Shown piece after piece: positions 52,046 through 59,417 of a DNA stretch of 64,000 bases; within the stretch, counting starts at the first letter, position 1; each line of letters begins with the position of its first letter. Origin of the DNA: Pseudarthrobacter equi (GTDB lineage Bacteria > Actinomycetota > Actinomycetes > Actinomycetales > Micrococcaceae); assembly GCF_900105535.1 (NCBI RefSeq), contig NZ_LT629779.1:1302001-1366000 (forward strand). Reading direction: 5' to 3'. Made by a program: the position numbers and the translations under genes. The notes beneath the pieces are model-generated. The model was not told the DNA's origin, searched no databases, and worked only from the letters and a program-made list of their open reading frames with translations.

Positions 52046-53269
52046 ATGCCTGTAGGCCTGATCGCCCTCGCCCTCGGAGGGTTTGGCATTGGACTCACTG
52101 AATTCGTCATCGCGGGCCTCCTGCCTGACGTTGCCGCCGACTTCGGGGTCAGCGAAGCGTCTGCCGGGTGGTTCATCTCGGGCTATGCGCTCGCCGTGGT
52201 GGTAGGCGCCCTGGGGTTGACGGCGGCCGTGACCCGGCTGGAGCGCAAGCCGGTCCTGGCCGGCCTGCTGGTGCTGTTCATCGCCGGGAACCTGCTGTCC
52301 GCAACGGCTGCGGACTACTGGCCCATGATGTTGGGCCGGGTCATCGCCGCGCTCTCGCACGGCGCCTTCTTCGGCATCGGGGCCGTGGTGGCTGCCGGCA
52401 TGGTTCCGCCGAGCAAGAAGGCCGGTGCCATCGCCCTGATGTTCACCGGGCTTACTGCCGCCAATGTGCTGGGCGTCCCCTTCGGCACCCTGCTGGGCCA
52501 AGCCGCTGGTTGGCGGGCCACCTTCTGGGCCATCACCGTGATCGGTGTGGTGGCGCTCGCGGGCATCCTGGCGCTGGTGCCCAGGCAGGCCGGCGCAGCC
52601 GAAGCCGGCGGAAGCCTGCGTTCAGAGCTTGGCGCGTTCCGCTCCGGCCAGGTGTGGCTGTCCATCGTGGTGACGGTCCTGGGCTTCGGCGGCATGTTCG
52701 GCGCGTTCACCTACATTGCTTACACCCTCACAGAAGTGTCGGGATTCGCTGCCTCAACCGTCCCGTGGCTCCTGATCGTCTTCGGCGTCGGGCTATTCGC
52801 CGGCAACACCCTTGGCGGCAAGGCTGCGGACCGGAACGTGGACCGCACCCTGCTGGTGGTGCTCGCCGTCCTGGCTGTGGTGCTGGTGGCGTTCGCCCTG
52901 GTGGCAGCCAACCCCGTGCTGACCGTGGTCTCCCTGGTGCTGATGGGCGGTTTCGGCTTCGCCACCGTGCCGGGGCTGCAGATGCGTGTCATGAAGTACG
53001 CCCCGGGTGCGCCCACCTTGGCCTCCGGCGCCAACATCGGCGCCTTCAATGTGGGGAACGCCCTGGGCGCCTGGCTGGGCGGCGTCACCATCACGGCCGG
53101 CTTCGGCTACACGTCGCCCATCTGGGCCGGAGCTGTCATTACCCTGGCGGGCGTGGCCGTCATGGCCTTCGCCGCGTCGGCTGCCAAGCGGAGCGAAACC
53201 CGCATAGGCACGCCGGCCGAAACCCCGGACGGTGCGACGGCGGAGGCCGCAGGCGCGGTCCGCGTCTGA
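52046..53269 (+). CDS. MFS drug-efflux-type transporter (AraJ/DHA1-like)
   Basis: A 407-aa 12-TM transporter: MPVGLIALALGGFGIGLTEF in TM1, SEASAGWFISGYALAV in TM2, HGAFFGIGAVVAA in TM4 and RATFWAITVIGVVALAG in TM6. It belongs to the DHA1 family of small-molecule/drug or sugar efflux pumps. A divergent MarR gene and shared operator suggest induction by an exported compound. The substrate is unknown. Confidence 0.9.
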   Translation: MPVGLIALALGGFGIGLTEFVIAGLLPDVAADFGVSEASAGWFISGYALAVVVGALGLTAAVTRLERKPVLAGLLVLFIAGNLLSATAADYWPMMLGRVIAALSHGAFFGIGAVVAAGMVPPSKKAGAIALMFTGLTAANVLGVPFGTLLGQAAGWRATFWAITVIGVVALAGILALVPRQAGAAEAGGSLRSELGAFRSGQVWLSIVVTVLGFGGMFGAFTYIAYTLTEVSGFAASTVPWLLIVFGVGLFAGNTLGGKAADRNVDRTLLVVLAVLAVVLVAFALVAANPVLTVVSLVLMGGFGFATVPGLQMRVMKYAPGAPTLASGANIGAFNVGNALGAWLGGVTITAGFGYTSPIWAGAVITLAGVAVMAFAASAAKRSETRIGTPAETPDGATAEAAGAVRV

Positions 53270-53574
53270 ACTATCCGCCAGGTACGCGATGGAGGCCCGC
53301 TTTCCGGGATTTTAGGTGGCCTGGTCCCGAAAGAACATTCAGCGGTCGTCCCGCCTCAGCAAAGTGCGACGGGGGGAAAGACGCGAAACGTAGGAGCAAA
53401 AAATCTGGACTCCTATTGGCGCTCTAAGGGTATCTATAGGGCCGGCACCCGGCGCGCCTCGCACGATAGGAAATCATTTTCCGGACACCACGATGCCAGC
53501 CAGTGTCCCGCTGTTCCGCTGCCGTAGCTGATCGAGGCGTCAGCCGTTCCATCGGTCAGGATAACGTCAGAATT
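53270..53574. other. Intergenic region marking the start of the accessory segment
   Basis: 305 bp without a supported gene. After 53350 the base composition becomes less GC-rich and more mixed, and the following genes are small orphans. No tRNA, integrase or clear attachment repeat is visible, so I cannot say that this is an integration boundary. Confidence 0.5.
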
Positions 53575-54039
53575 ATGCGCGAACCGTTGATAGTGGCCCT
53601 CAGCCTGTTCTTTGTTGTCGGATGCATAGCGACCTTCCTATGGATCCGCGCGTTGGAGCGCAGGACAAGCCACCTCGGATGGTCGGATCGACGTCAGGGG
53701 TTCGGTAAGCGACGCCAGATTCAGTTTGCCCTGTGCGCGGCAGCGGCGGCGGCCATCTATTTGCTTGCCGTCTACGGGCCCCTGCGGTTCCCGGGGACCG
53801 TAGGAGTTAGCGGAGCTGGGCTGGTACTCCTTCTCGTGTCTACGGTTTGGTTCATATTCCGCAGAGACATAGCGCAGTATCAGTACCAGACCGTCATGAC
53901 AATGTTCAACCGCAACCGACCCGAGCAGGATGAAGAGCAACGACAAGTCAAAGCCATGGAATCCCTTGGAATTGGTTTCAGTATCTTGTTCTTCTGCACC
54001 GGGATTCTGTTGATCACCCTAAGCATCGCGTTTTCTTGA
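53575..54039 (+). CDS. Four-helix membrane protein, orphan
   Basis: A 154-aa protein with hydrophobic segments near residues 5-22, 48-66, 75-93 and 133-152, and a charged cytoplasmic-type loop (TMFNRNRPEQDEEQRQVKAM) before the last helix. Start ATG 53575 (MREPLIVALSLFFVVG) puts the first helix at the N-terminus. No family recognised. It opens the accessory region and has no obvious operon partner. Confidence 0.65.
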   Translation: MREPLIVALSLFFVVGCIATFLWIRALERRTSHLGWSDRRQGFGKRRQIQFALCAAAAAAIYLLAVYGPLRFPGTVGVSGAGLVLLLVSTVWFIFRRDIAQYQYQTVMTMFNRNRPEQDEEQRQVKAMESLGIGFSILFFCTGILLITLSIAFS

Positions 54040-54208
54040 CGCTGACCCTCCATCTGCCCGCCGAAGGATCCTCCAAAGGTCGCCTCCCTGTCTTGTGGAA
54101 CCAAGAAATCGGGTAGGCCAGACTCGGCTGACCCGCCGGCGGTATTTTGATGAGGGGACAGAGTTGGTTTCACCGTTGTAGCTGGTCAGGATCAAAGGAG
54201 TTGCAGAG

Positions 54209-54523
54209 ATGAATGAGCGTCAGAGGCTGACTGTTCCCGATCTCGTTGGCCAGCCTGTGCACATTGCCCAAGAGATAGCTGCGAACATTGGGTTTGGTCT
54301 CGCCGCCGGGGACCCTGACGGGCCTGGACTTCGTTCGCGGACCTGGCCAGGGTTGTTCTGGGTGACCTCCCAAGATCCGTCCCCTGGGTCGATTCTTGGG
54401 CAGGGGAGCCAGATTCGAATTACTTTCGTTCAGGACGGCCAAGCCCGAAGTGACGTGCCGGAGCAGACAGGCGGGCCTAACCCCTCACTTAGGAGTCATG
54501 CGGAGCCTGAGACGAACGAGTGA
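54209..54523 (+). CDS. Stand-alone PASTA-domain protein
   Basis: A 104-aa protein consisting of one PASTA-like module: VPDLVGQPVHIAQEIAANIG at residues 9-28, then VTSQDPSPGSILGQGSQIRI at about 52-71, with a short charged tail. PASTA modules bind muropeptides or beta-lactams, normally as extracellular parts of PknB-type kinases or PBPs. Here there is no signal peptide or TM helix, so the module seems cytosolic or non-classically exported. ATG 54209 follows AAAGGAG. Function unknown. Confidence 0.75.
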   Translation: MNERQRLTVPDLVGQPVHIAQEIAANIGFGLAAGDPDGPGLRSRTWPGLFWVTSQDPSPGSILGQGSQIRITFVQDGQARSDVPEQTGGPNPSLRSHAEPETNE

Positions 54524-54533
54524 GCCATGTCTG

Positions 54534-54556
54534 GAGAGGGATCGGCTTACGGGCGC
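54534..54556 (+). repeat. Dispersed intergenic repeat, copy 1
   Basis: GAGAGGGATCGGCTTACGGG and following bases resemble copies at 56271 and 58510 (minus). A GATCCTCT at 54559-54566 forms an inverted repeat with AGAGGGATC, so the unit may fold as a hairpin. Confidence 0.5.
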
Positions 54557-54648
54557 GAGATCCTCTATTGCTGGTAGGGCGTCTCCAACTATTCGAGCTG
54601 GCCAAAGTCTCTCGTCATTACCAAACTTTCCCAATGCCAGACGTGCGA

Positions 54649-54677
54649 GACGTTACGCTGTGGTCAGTCGTAACGTC
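54649..54677. promoter_or_regulatory. Perfect inverted repeat upstream of small membrane protein
   Basis: GACGTTACG and CGTAACGTC are perfect 9-bp arms separated by 11 nt, 24 bp before the next start codon. It could be an operator or a terminator of the PASTA transcript; there is no T tract, which favours the former. Confidence 0.45.
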
Positions 54678-54700
54678 ATAGGTTAAACATAGGAAGATTG

Positions 54701-54931
54701 ATGTCCTCTATCGCAATCGCCGGATTAGCCGTGTTGGCCGTCGGCGGGTTCCTGTGGATGCTCTCCGGTCGAATGGCGAGATTTGGCGCCAGGACCAGGC
54801 CGTTTCCCCGACCAGGGTCTGATCCCGAGGCATACAGGAAACGGACGCTTGCTATTGTCCGATTTGTAGCGACCGCCTGGGTCATCATGGGTTTTGGTCT
54901 GCTCGTCTATTCGGTCGCCCAGGGGAAGTAG
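54701..54931 (+). CDS. Small two-helix membrane protein
   Basis: A 76-aa protein: an N-terminal helix (IAIAGLAVLAVGGFLWML), a basic/proline-rich loop (FGARTRPFPRPGSDPEAYRK) and a second helix (FVATAWVIMGFGLLVYSV). ATG 54701 with AGGAAG just upstream is preferred; a TTG one codon earlier is possible. Unknown family. Confidence 0.65.
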   Translation: MSSIAIAGLAVLAVGGFLWMLSGRMARFGARTRPFPRPGSDPEAYRKRTLAIVRFVATAWVIMGFGLLVYSVAQGK

Positions 54932-54979
54932 GGGCACGTCGCAAGTAATGAACAGCGGTCACCATGATTGGAGTCTTTT

Positions 54980-55081
54980 ATGGCCTACCGCAGTTCGCAG
55001 AAGCGCCCGCAAGCCTATGGCGCACCGCAGCGACGACGCCGCAGGCGGCTCCGGCCAGTCTTAAGTGGGGATCCTTCTTAG
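54980..55081 (+). CDS. Possible short basic peptide
   Basis: An ATG preceded by GGAG at 7-bp spacing opens a 33-codon frame rich in Arg (SSQKRPQAYGAPQRRRRRRL). The Arg run reflects a CG-repeat-like stretch, so it may be chance. Reported only because of the ribosome binding site and the otherwise empty interval. Confidence 0.2.
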   Translation: MAYRSSQKRPQAYGAPQRRRRRRLRPVLSGDPS

Positions 55082-55272
55082 GCCTTCGGAGGCTTGGCTC
55101 TTGAATTCTTTCCTCTGAAGCGCCACCACAGGTAAAGACCACAGAAGCCGAGTGCAACCGCGAATAGGGATGCAACTCCACGCCACCAGACAAAGGGCTG
55201 CCACAGTGCGAACAGGACCGCCCAGGCGAAGAATGAGGCACTTATCCAAGGGTTTGGAATCTTGTTGGCCAT
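55078..55272 (-). CDS. Small two-helix membrane protein, Trp-rich
   Basis: A 64-aa protein: ISASFFAWAVLFALWQPFVWW and VASLFAVALGFCGLYLWW form two helices, with a basic C-terminus RFRGKNSRAKPPKA. The minus-strand ATG 55272 is preceded by AAAGGTGG. No family recognised. Confidence 0.65.
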   Translation of the reverse strand: MANKIPNPWISASFFAWAVLFALWQPFVWWRGVASLFAVALGFCGLYLWWRFRGKNSRAKPPKA

Positions 55273-55496
55273 GCTGCCACCTTTCGACGCTAAGCCCCCA
55301 GTTTTTTTGATGCGACGAACCTACGGCGCAAGTCTCAGAGGCTAGCACTGTCCACTCTTTGATAGAGAGTCAACACCGCCCCCGGTTCTTCCCCCGGAAT
55401 AAGTGAAGGCCAAACCTAGGGACGGCATGTGCCCATGCCCAGCCACTCCGACGTGTGCCCGTAATACGATCGGTTTACGCGCGTGACAGAACCTTA

Positions 55497-55549
55497 TGAG
55501 TGCGGTGGCGTCTATCAGGGCTGGTCTTATCAAAGCGCCGCCGCACTCA
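55497..55549. repeat. 14-bp-arm inverted repeat
   Basis: TGAGTGCGGTGGCG (55497-55510) pairs with CGCCGCCGCACTCA (55536-55549) with a single G-U position, around a 25-nt loop. It lies 40 bp past the stop of the SUFU gene and may be its terminator. The rest of the 316-bp interval 55273-55588 shows no gene. Confidence 0.6.
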
Positions 55550-55588
55550 ATGCTGTCGTGACGCACCGTGCCAGGACCTTGGTCGCAG

Positions 55589-56167
55589 TTACACGATGGA
55601 AGCCCGGTTGATTTCCCAGTAGCGAAGACCGGCTTCCTCAAAGCGTGACTCCAGCGCCTCAAGACCGTCGGCGATTTTGTGGTCCCGTTCGGCTTTTGTA
55701 ATCGGTAGCAGCCAAAGGAACTCCACGTGACGGTCGCCGACGTGTGCGATCTCCAAGTCAGGGCCAAACGGGTATGGCAAGGACACCAAGAAGTAATCGC
55801 ACTGGGAGCCGGCCATCCACGGCTCCCCTAAAGGAAGGGTATGCCCGAGGCCCAGCTTTCCTCCTTCGTGGTAGAAGACAGTCATCGCGAGGAGTTCGAC
55901 GGCTCGAATGTCTTCGGTAGCCGTGCAGAGTATGAATTCAGTCCCAACGTTCTTTGCGTCGGTGGCAGCCCAACCACCCACAGATATGTAGGTCCAGAGT
56001 TTTTTGGGACTTGAGGGGGCTACTCTCAACACTCGGAAGTGGGGGTTGTGCTCCAGTATGGGGCCTGAAGGCCAAGTAAAGGCTTGAATTTCGCGCCCAT
56101 CAAAAAAGTTGCGCACATGCTGTTCGAGCGTCCCGCAGACGTCGTCACAAGGGGGGAAATCGGCCAC
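55589..56167 (-). CDS. Suppressor-of-fused (SUFU) domain protein
   Basis: A 192-aa bacterial SUFU-domain protein: EHNPHFRVLRVAPSSPKKLW, YISVGGWAATDAKNVGTEF, and the C-terminal FLWLLPITKAERDHKIADGL with EALESRFEEAGLRYW. In bacteria SUFU proteins commonly act as immunity proteins next to polymorphic toxins. No toxin gene is adjacent, so this may be an orphan immunity gene. ATG 56167. Confidence 0.85.
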   Translation of the reverse strand: MADFPPCDDVCGTLEQHVRNFFDGREIQAFTWPSGPILEHNPHFRVLRVAPSSPKKLWTYISVGGWAATDAKNVGTEFILCTATEDIRAVELLAMTVFYHEGGKLGLGHTLPLGEPWMAGSQCDYFLVSLPYPFGPDLEIAHVGDRHVEFLWLLPITKAERDHKIADGLEALESRFEEAGLRYWEINRASIV

Positions 56168-56270
56168 GGCTACACACTAACCCAGCGGTAGAGAATTCTT
56201 GCCGCACCGGCCTATCAACCATGTCCGCAGCTTATTAGTAAATGCTTGCGCGCAGAGGCATCTGCCGCGT

Positions 56271-56297
56271 CGGTAGAGGATCGGCTTACGGACGAGG
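56271..56297 (+). repeat. Dispersed intergenic repeat, copy 2
   Basis: CGGTAGAGGATCGGCTTACG followed by GACGAGG. The first 21 bases match copy 3 (58510-58530, minus strand) with one difference. Confidence 0.6.
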
Positions 56298-56350
56298 TTC
56301 CCCTAGGGGGCGACGTCAAGCTTGGTGTTGCTGTGTTTGGAATGGAAGCG

Positions 56351-56722
56351 TTAGGTCCGGGGCGTGAATTGGACTTGGATGTGCTTGAGCTCAGTGCGGG
56401 GAAGCACCGCGGTCACCACGCCGCCGCCTGCCAGTTGGGCTCCGATACCGTAGACGAACGGGTCCGTATCGACCTCTGCACCGGGCATATCGACTCCGTT
56501 GATGACGGTCCTGGCCTGGCTGTTGACCATCCGGCCGGTAACTGTGGGGGCGTGCTGGTCCCACGGTTTGCTGCCCGGCCAGAGCTCTTGCCGATATTGG
56601 TTCATGAGGATGTGGTTGACATGGTCAACCAACAGGCTTCGAACCGAAGAACGCTCGGACGGATCGCGGTGCCAGGTGGTTCGCACGGCATCCTCAAGTT
56701 GCGGGTAACGCAGGCGCGCCAC
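56351..56722 (-). CDS. Hypothetical protein, possibly 5'-truncated
   Basis: A 123-aa frame from GTG 56722: RLRYPQLEDAVRTTWHRDPS, VDHVNHILMNQYRQEL, and TDPFVYGIGAQLAGGGVV near the C-terminus. Amino acid composition looks genuinely coded. The same frame is open for about 29 more codons upstream with protein-like sequence (RRTYTLAARRVYQSQPF) but has no ATG, GTG or TTG before a TAA. The gene has probably lost its start by a frameshift or deletion. Family not recognised. Confidence 0.5.
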   Translation of the reverse strand: MARLRYPQLEDAVRTTWHRDPSERSSVRSLLVDHVNHILMNQYRQELWPGSKPWDQHAPTVTGRMVNSQARTVINGVDMPGAEVDTDPFVYGIGAQLAGGGVVTAVLPRTELKHIQVQFTPRT

Positions 56723-56929
56723 GAAGGGCTGGGACTGGTAGACCCGGCGAGCAGCGAGAGTGTATGTCCTCCTGTTGCTGCAATCTGGCAGACCAGCGAG
56801 AGGCGCCCGTTAGCCGATTCTCATACGCGCCACTCCCAAGTCGGTGCCCTGGCCCATCCGAGTGCCACTGAAGAGGTGGACTCAGCGTCCCTTACCCGGG
56901 CGAAGTGGGACTTGCTGATTGACTGAACC

Positions 56930-57976
56930 ATGATCAAGCTTGAAGTCAGAATCAGGTACCTCATCAGCGACCTATGGGTAGATCCGAGTTTGATGGGGTG
57001 GACCCGCCGCTTCGAAAGTGGAGGCGAGAGCATTGAGATCAGGTTTCCCGAATCGCCGGACGAATTCACAGCCGCTGATTGGGAAACAGAAACGCCGCCC
57101 ACACCATCGGTTGTTCCGGTGCCGGGTGTGTACGACGAACCCGGCTGGGACAGTCGGACCCTTGCCGTGCGGCTTCTCGCTGTCAGCGTGACACTCGAGG
57201 CCGACCTTCCCTCTGAGCGCCCTGAAGATCCTTTTGAAGGCGAATATGGCACTGCTTTGCAGCAGGCATATGAACGTGGGCTTAAGCGCTCCGAAAAAAC
57301 GATGCAGGCATTCCTTGAATGGCTCCGCGCACTGAGCCGCCAACCTTGGTTGGGGCTTGTAGCGGATGCTCCTCGTCAGTATGGGCGGGGCGGCGTCTAC
57401 TACGCCGCAACAGGTGAGCCAATAGCTGGATTCGGTCGCGGGATCAGTAGAACTTTCACATCCTCACGCAGCCGGGTCAACTACTCTCAACTAGACGAGG
57501 CAATCAGGGGAATTGAACAAGGTAATCCGGTCCCCCCGTCTCAGGCCCTTCTGGCGGACGCCTGGCACTTGATGGACGGTACGGATCGACCTGACCGCAT
57601 CCGCGCCATAATTCTTGCGGCGATTGCATGCGAAATCAGGGCCCAGGAACACCTTCGGGCGGCCGCGAATGAACACAACGAGAGCGCGATCAACCTTCTA
57701 CTTCGCAAAGGATCCACACTGCAATACCTTCTCAACGACGTCATGACGGTTGTCTGCGACACCTCACTCAAAGAGTCCGACCCAGAGCTTGCGCGCCACG
57801 TCCAGTCACTTTCGGCCAACAGAAACTCCCTCGTCCATGAGGGGATCACAAGTTTGCGGAGTCCTTTGCTTCTGTCCGCCCCAGAAATCGGGCAGCGTGT
57901 TTTCAACTGGCTTGAGAGTCACGCACATCAACAGACTGCAGCAGCGGCTCGAAAGTCCCCAGCAGCACAAACATGA
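56930..57976 (+). CDS. Unknown protein with C-terminal HEPN-like helical domain
   Basis: A 348-aa protein. Residues 1-90 are beta-rich with an acidic Pro-rich stretch; 95-190 form a middle region; residues ~215-335 are helical. That last part opens IRAIILAAIACEIRAQEHLR and ends ARHVQSLSANRNSLVHEG, giving R298-N299-x3-H303, the RNxxxH signature of HEPN nucleases. HEPN domains are RNases in toxin-antitoxin and antiphage systems, though non-catalytic ones exist. ATG 56930 is the first plausible start. No obvious antitoxin (MNT) gene is adjacent; the possibly truncated gene at 56351 is divergent. Confidence 0.6.
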   Translation: MIKLEVRIRYLISDLWVDPSLMGWTRRFESGGESIEIRFPESPDEFTAADWETETPPTPSVVPVPGVYDEPGWDSRTLAVRLLAVSVTLEADLPSERPEDPFEGEYGTALQQAYERGLKRSEKTMQAFLEWLRALSRQPWLGLVADAPRQYGRGGVYYAATGEPIAGFGRGISRTFTSSRSRVNYSQLDEAIRGIEQGNPVPPSQALLADAWHLMDGTDRPDRIRAIILAAIACEIRAQEHLRAAANEHNESAINLLLRKGSTLQYLLNDVMTVVCDTSLKESDPELARHVQSLSANRNSLVHEGITSLRSPLLLSAPEIGQRVFNWLESHAHQQTAAAARKSPAAQT

Positions 57977-58338
57977 CCAGAGACCTACCACAAGTTCGAT
58001 GAGGACCCGCATGAGGGGTGAACATTCATCCGACCCATACAACGAGGATCACTCCCCTGCCGAGTTAAACCCGCCCGGAAAAGCGCACACTGGAGGATCG
58101 CCAACCGGACGCCTGGCCGGTCTAATGGCCATCGGTCCGAGTGTTCGGTCATTCTTCTTGGCCTCATGCATCATCGGGCTGAGGCGGCCGTAGAGCCAAG
58201 CAAGCAATCGATGGGTGACCCGTGGAACACCTACGCCGCCCACCAGACCGCCGATAGGATCTTAAGGAAGAAACGTCCCCGATGTCCCGGTTCTGCGCAC
58301 TTATCGGCGCAGGCGATTTTCTACAGAGTGGATTTGGC
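57977..58338. other. Intergenic region without supported genes
   Basis: 362 bp with several short overlapping frames on both strands, none with a credible ribosome binding site or recognisable protein. I see nothing else convincing in it. Confidence 0.4.
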
Positions 58339-58446
58339 ATGGCTAAACGAAGAATGCACGGCACGTGGATCCTTTATCTCATCCCCCCATTTCTCGTGGC
58401 CTACGGACTTGTTTGGCTTATGAGAGACGTCTGGAACTGGTTCTAA
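58339..58446 (+). CDS. Possible 35-aa single-helix membrane protein
   Basis: ATG with GAGTGG upstream opens MAKRRMHGTWILYLIPPFLV, followed by AYGLVWLMRDVWNWF and a stop. Basic N-terminus, one hydrophobic helix and a Trp-rich end are typical of small membrane proteins. Too short to assign. Confidence 0.4.
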   Translation: MAKRRMHGTWILYLIPPFLVAYGLVWLMRDVWNWF

Positions 58447-58509
58447 GCAACTGACGGCGGAGTGGCAGCTAGTGATGCACCACTAATAACGGCACTGCAC
58501 CGTGGGTCT

Positions 58510-58530
58510 CCGTAAGACGATCCTCTACCG
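58510..58530 (-). repeat. Dispersed intergenic repeat, copy 3
   Basis: Minus strand reads CGGTAGAGGATCGTCTTACGG, nearly identical to copy 2. It lies 65 bp left of the IS21 target duplication. Confidence 0.6.
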
Positions 58531-58658
58531 GGCGGGCGATGATTTACGTGTGGTCTTCCCACACGATCGACTAAATGTCATGATCGATGCGAGGTGTTAA
58601 CGCCAACCGAAGATAGGGCCAGTTTTGCCGACTGAAAACAGGGCCACGGGTTGCTGTT

Positions 58659-59417
58659 CTATTGTGCCTGAAGCTGGGTTCTTGTCTTGTTCCGGAGTCG
58701 GTAGCTGCTGCCGGTGAGGTTCAGGACTTCTGCGTGGTGAACGATCCGGTCGATCATCGCCGAGGCCACTGTCGCGTCGCTGAAGACCTCGCCCCACCTG
58801 CTGAAGGCGAGGTTGCTGGTAAGCACTAGAGAAGCGTGTTCGTAGCGGGATGAGACCAGCTGGAAGAACAGGTTGGCCGAGTCCTGGTCGAAGGGGATGT
58901 AGCCGACTTCGTCAACGATAAGGAGCTTGTATCGGCGTAACTTGGCCAGTTCCTGGGGCAGGCGGCCGCGGTCGTGAGCTTCGGCCAGTCTCGATACCCA
59001 CCCGGTCGCGGTGTCGAACAGGACGCGATGACCGGCGCGTGCGGCCCGGATGCCGATCCCGACGGCCAGATGGGTTTTCCCGGTGCCAGGCGGACCGAGC
59101 AGGACCACGTTCTTGGCTTCTTCCAGGAAGGCCCCGGTTCCCAGATGGGCAACGAGGTTCCGGTCCGCGGCGGGCTGGTGGTCGAAGTTGAACTCTTCCA
59201 GCAGCTTGTGTCCGGGGAACCTCGCGGCTCTGATCCGAAGGGCGGCCCCGGAAGCTTCGCGTTCGGCGACTTCGCGGGAGAGGACAGCAGCTAGGTATTC
59301 CTCGTGTGACCAGCCCGCCTCCCGAGCCCGGTCGCCAAGGGACCGGTAGCTGTCGGCGACCCGCGGGGCGCGCAGTGCGCGGGCGTAGTACTCGATGTCC
59401 TTCACCGCAGCGCTCAC
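58659..59417 (-). CDS. istB: IS21 helper ATPase IstB
   Basis: A 252-aa AAA+ ATPase that helps IstA select targets. Walker A LLGPPGTGKTHLAVGIG, Walker B LLIVDEVGYIPFD, sensor region LVLTSNLAFSRWGEVF and RIVHHAEVLNLTGSSYRLR. ATG 59417 overlaps the IstA stop as ATGA. Full length, no disruption. Confidence 0.95.
   Translation of the reverse strand: MSAAVKDIEYYARALRAPRVADSYRSLGDRAREAGWSHEEYLAAVLSREVAEREASGAALRIRAARFPGHKLLEEFNFDHQPAADRNLVAHLGTGAFLEEAKNVVLLGPPGTGKTHLAVGIGIRAARAGHRVLFDTATGWVSRLAEAHDRGRLPQELAKLRRYKLLIVDEVGYIPFDQDSANLFFQLVSSRYEHASLVLTSNLAFSRWGEVFSDATVASAMIDRIVHHAEVLNLTGSSYRLRNKTRTQLQAQ

Noticed and set aside
56246..56926. Plus-strand 226-codon frame in the SUFU/HEPN interval
   Set aside because: Its translation mirrors the more protein-like minus-strand gene at 56351 and crosses a dispersed repeat; no ribosome binding site.
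58049..58243. 64-codon minus-strand frame
   Set aside because: No ribosome binding site, no hydrophobic or domain pattern, and it overlaps other equally weak frames.
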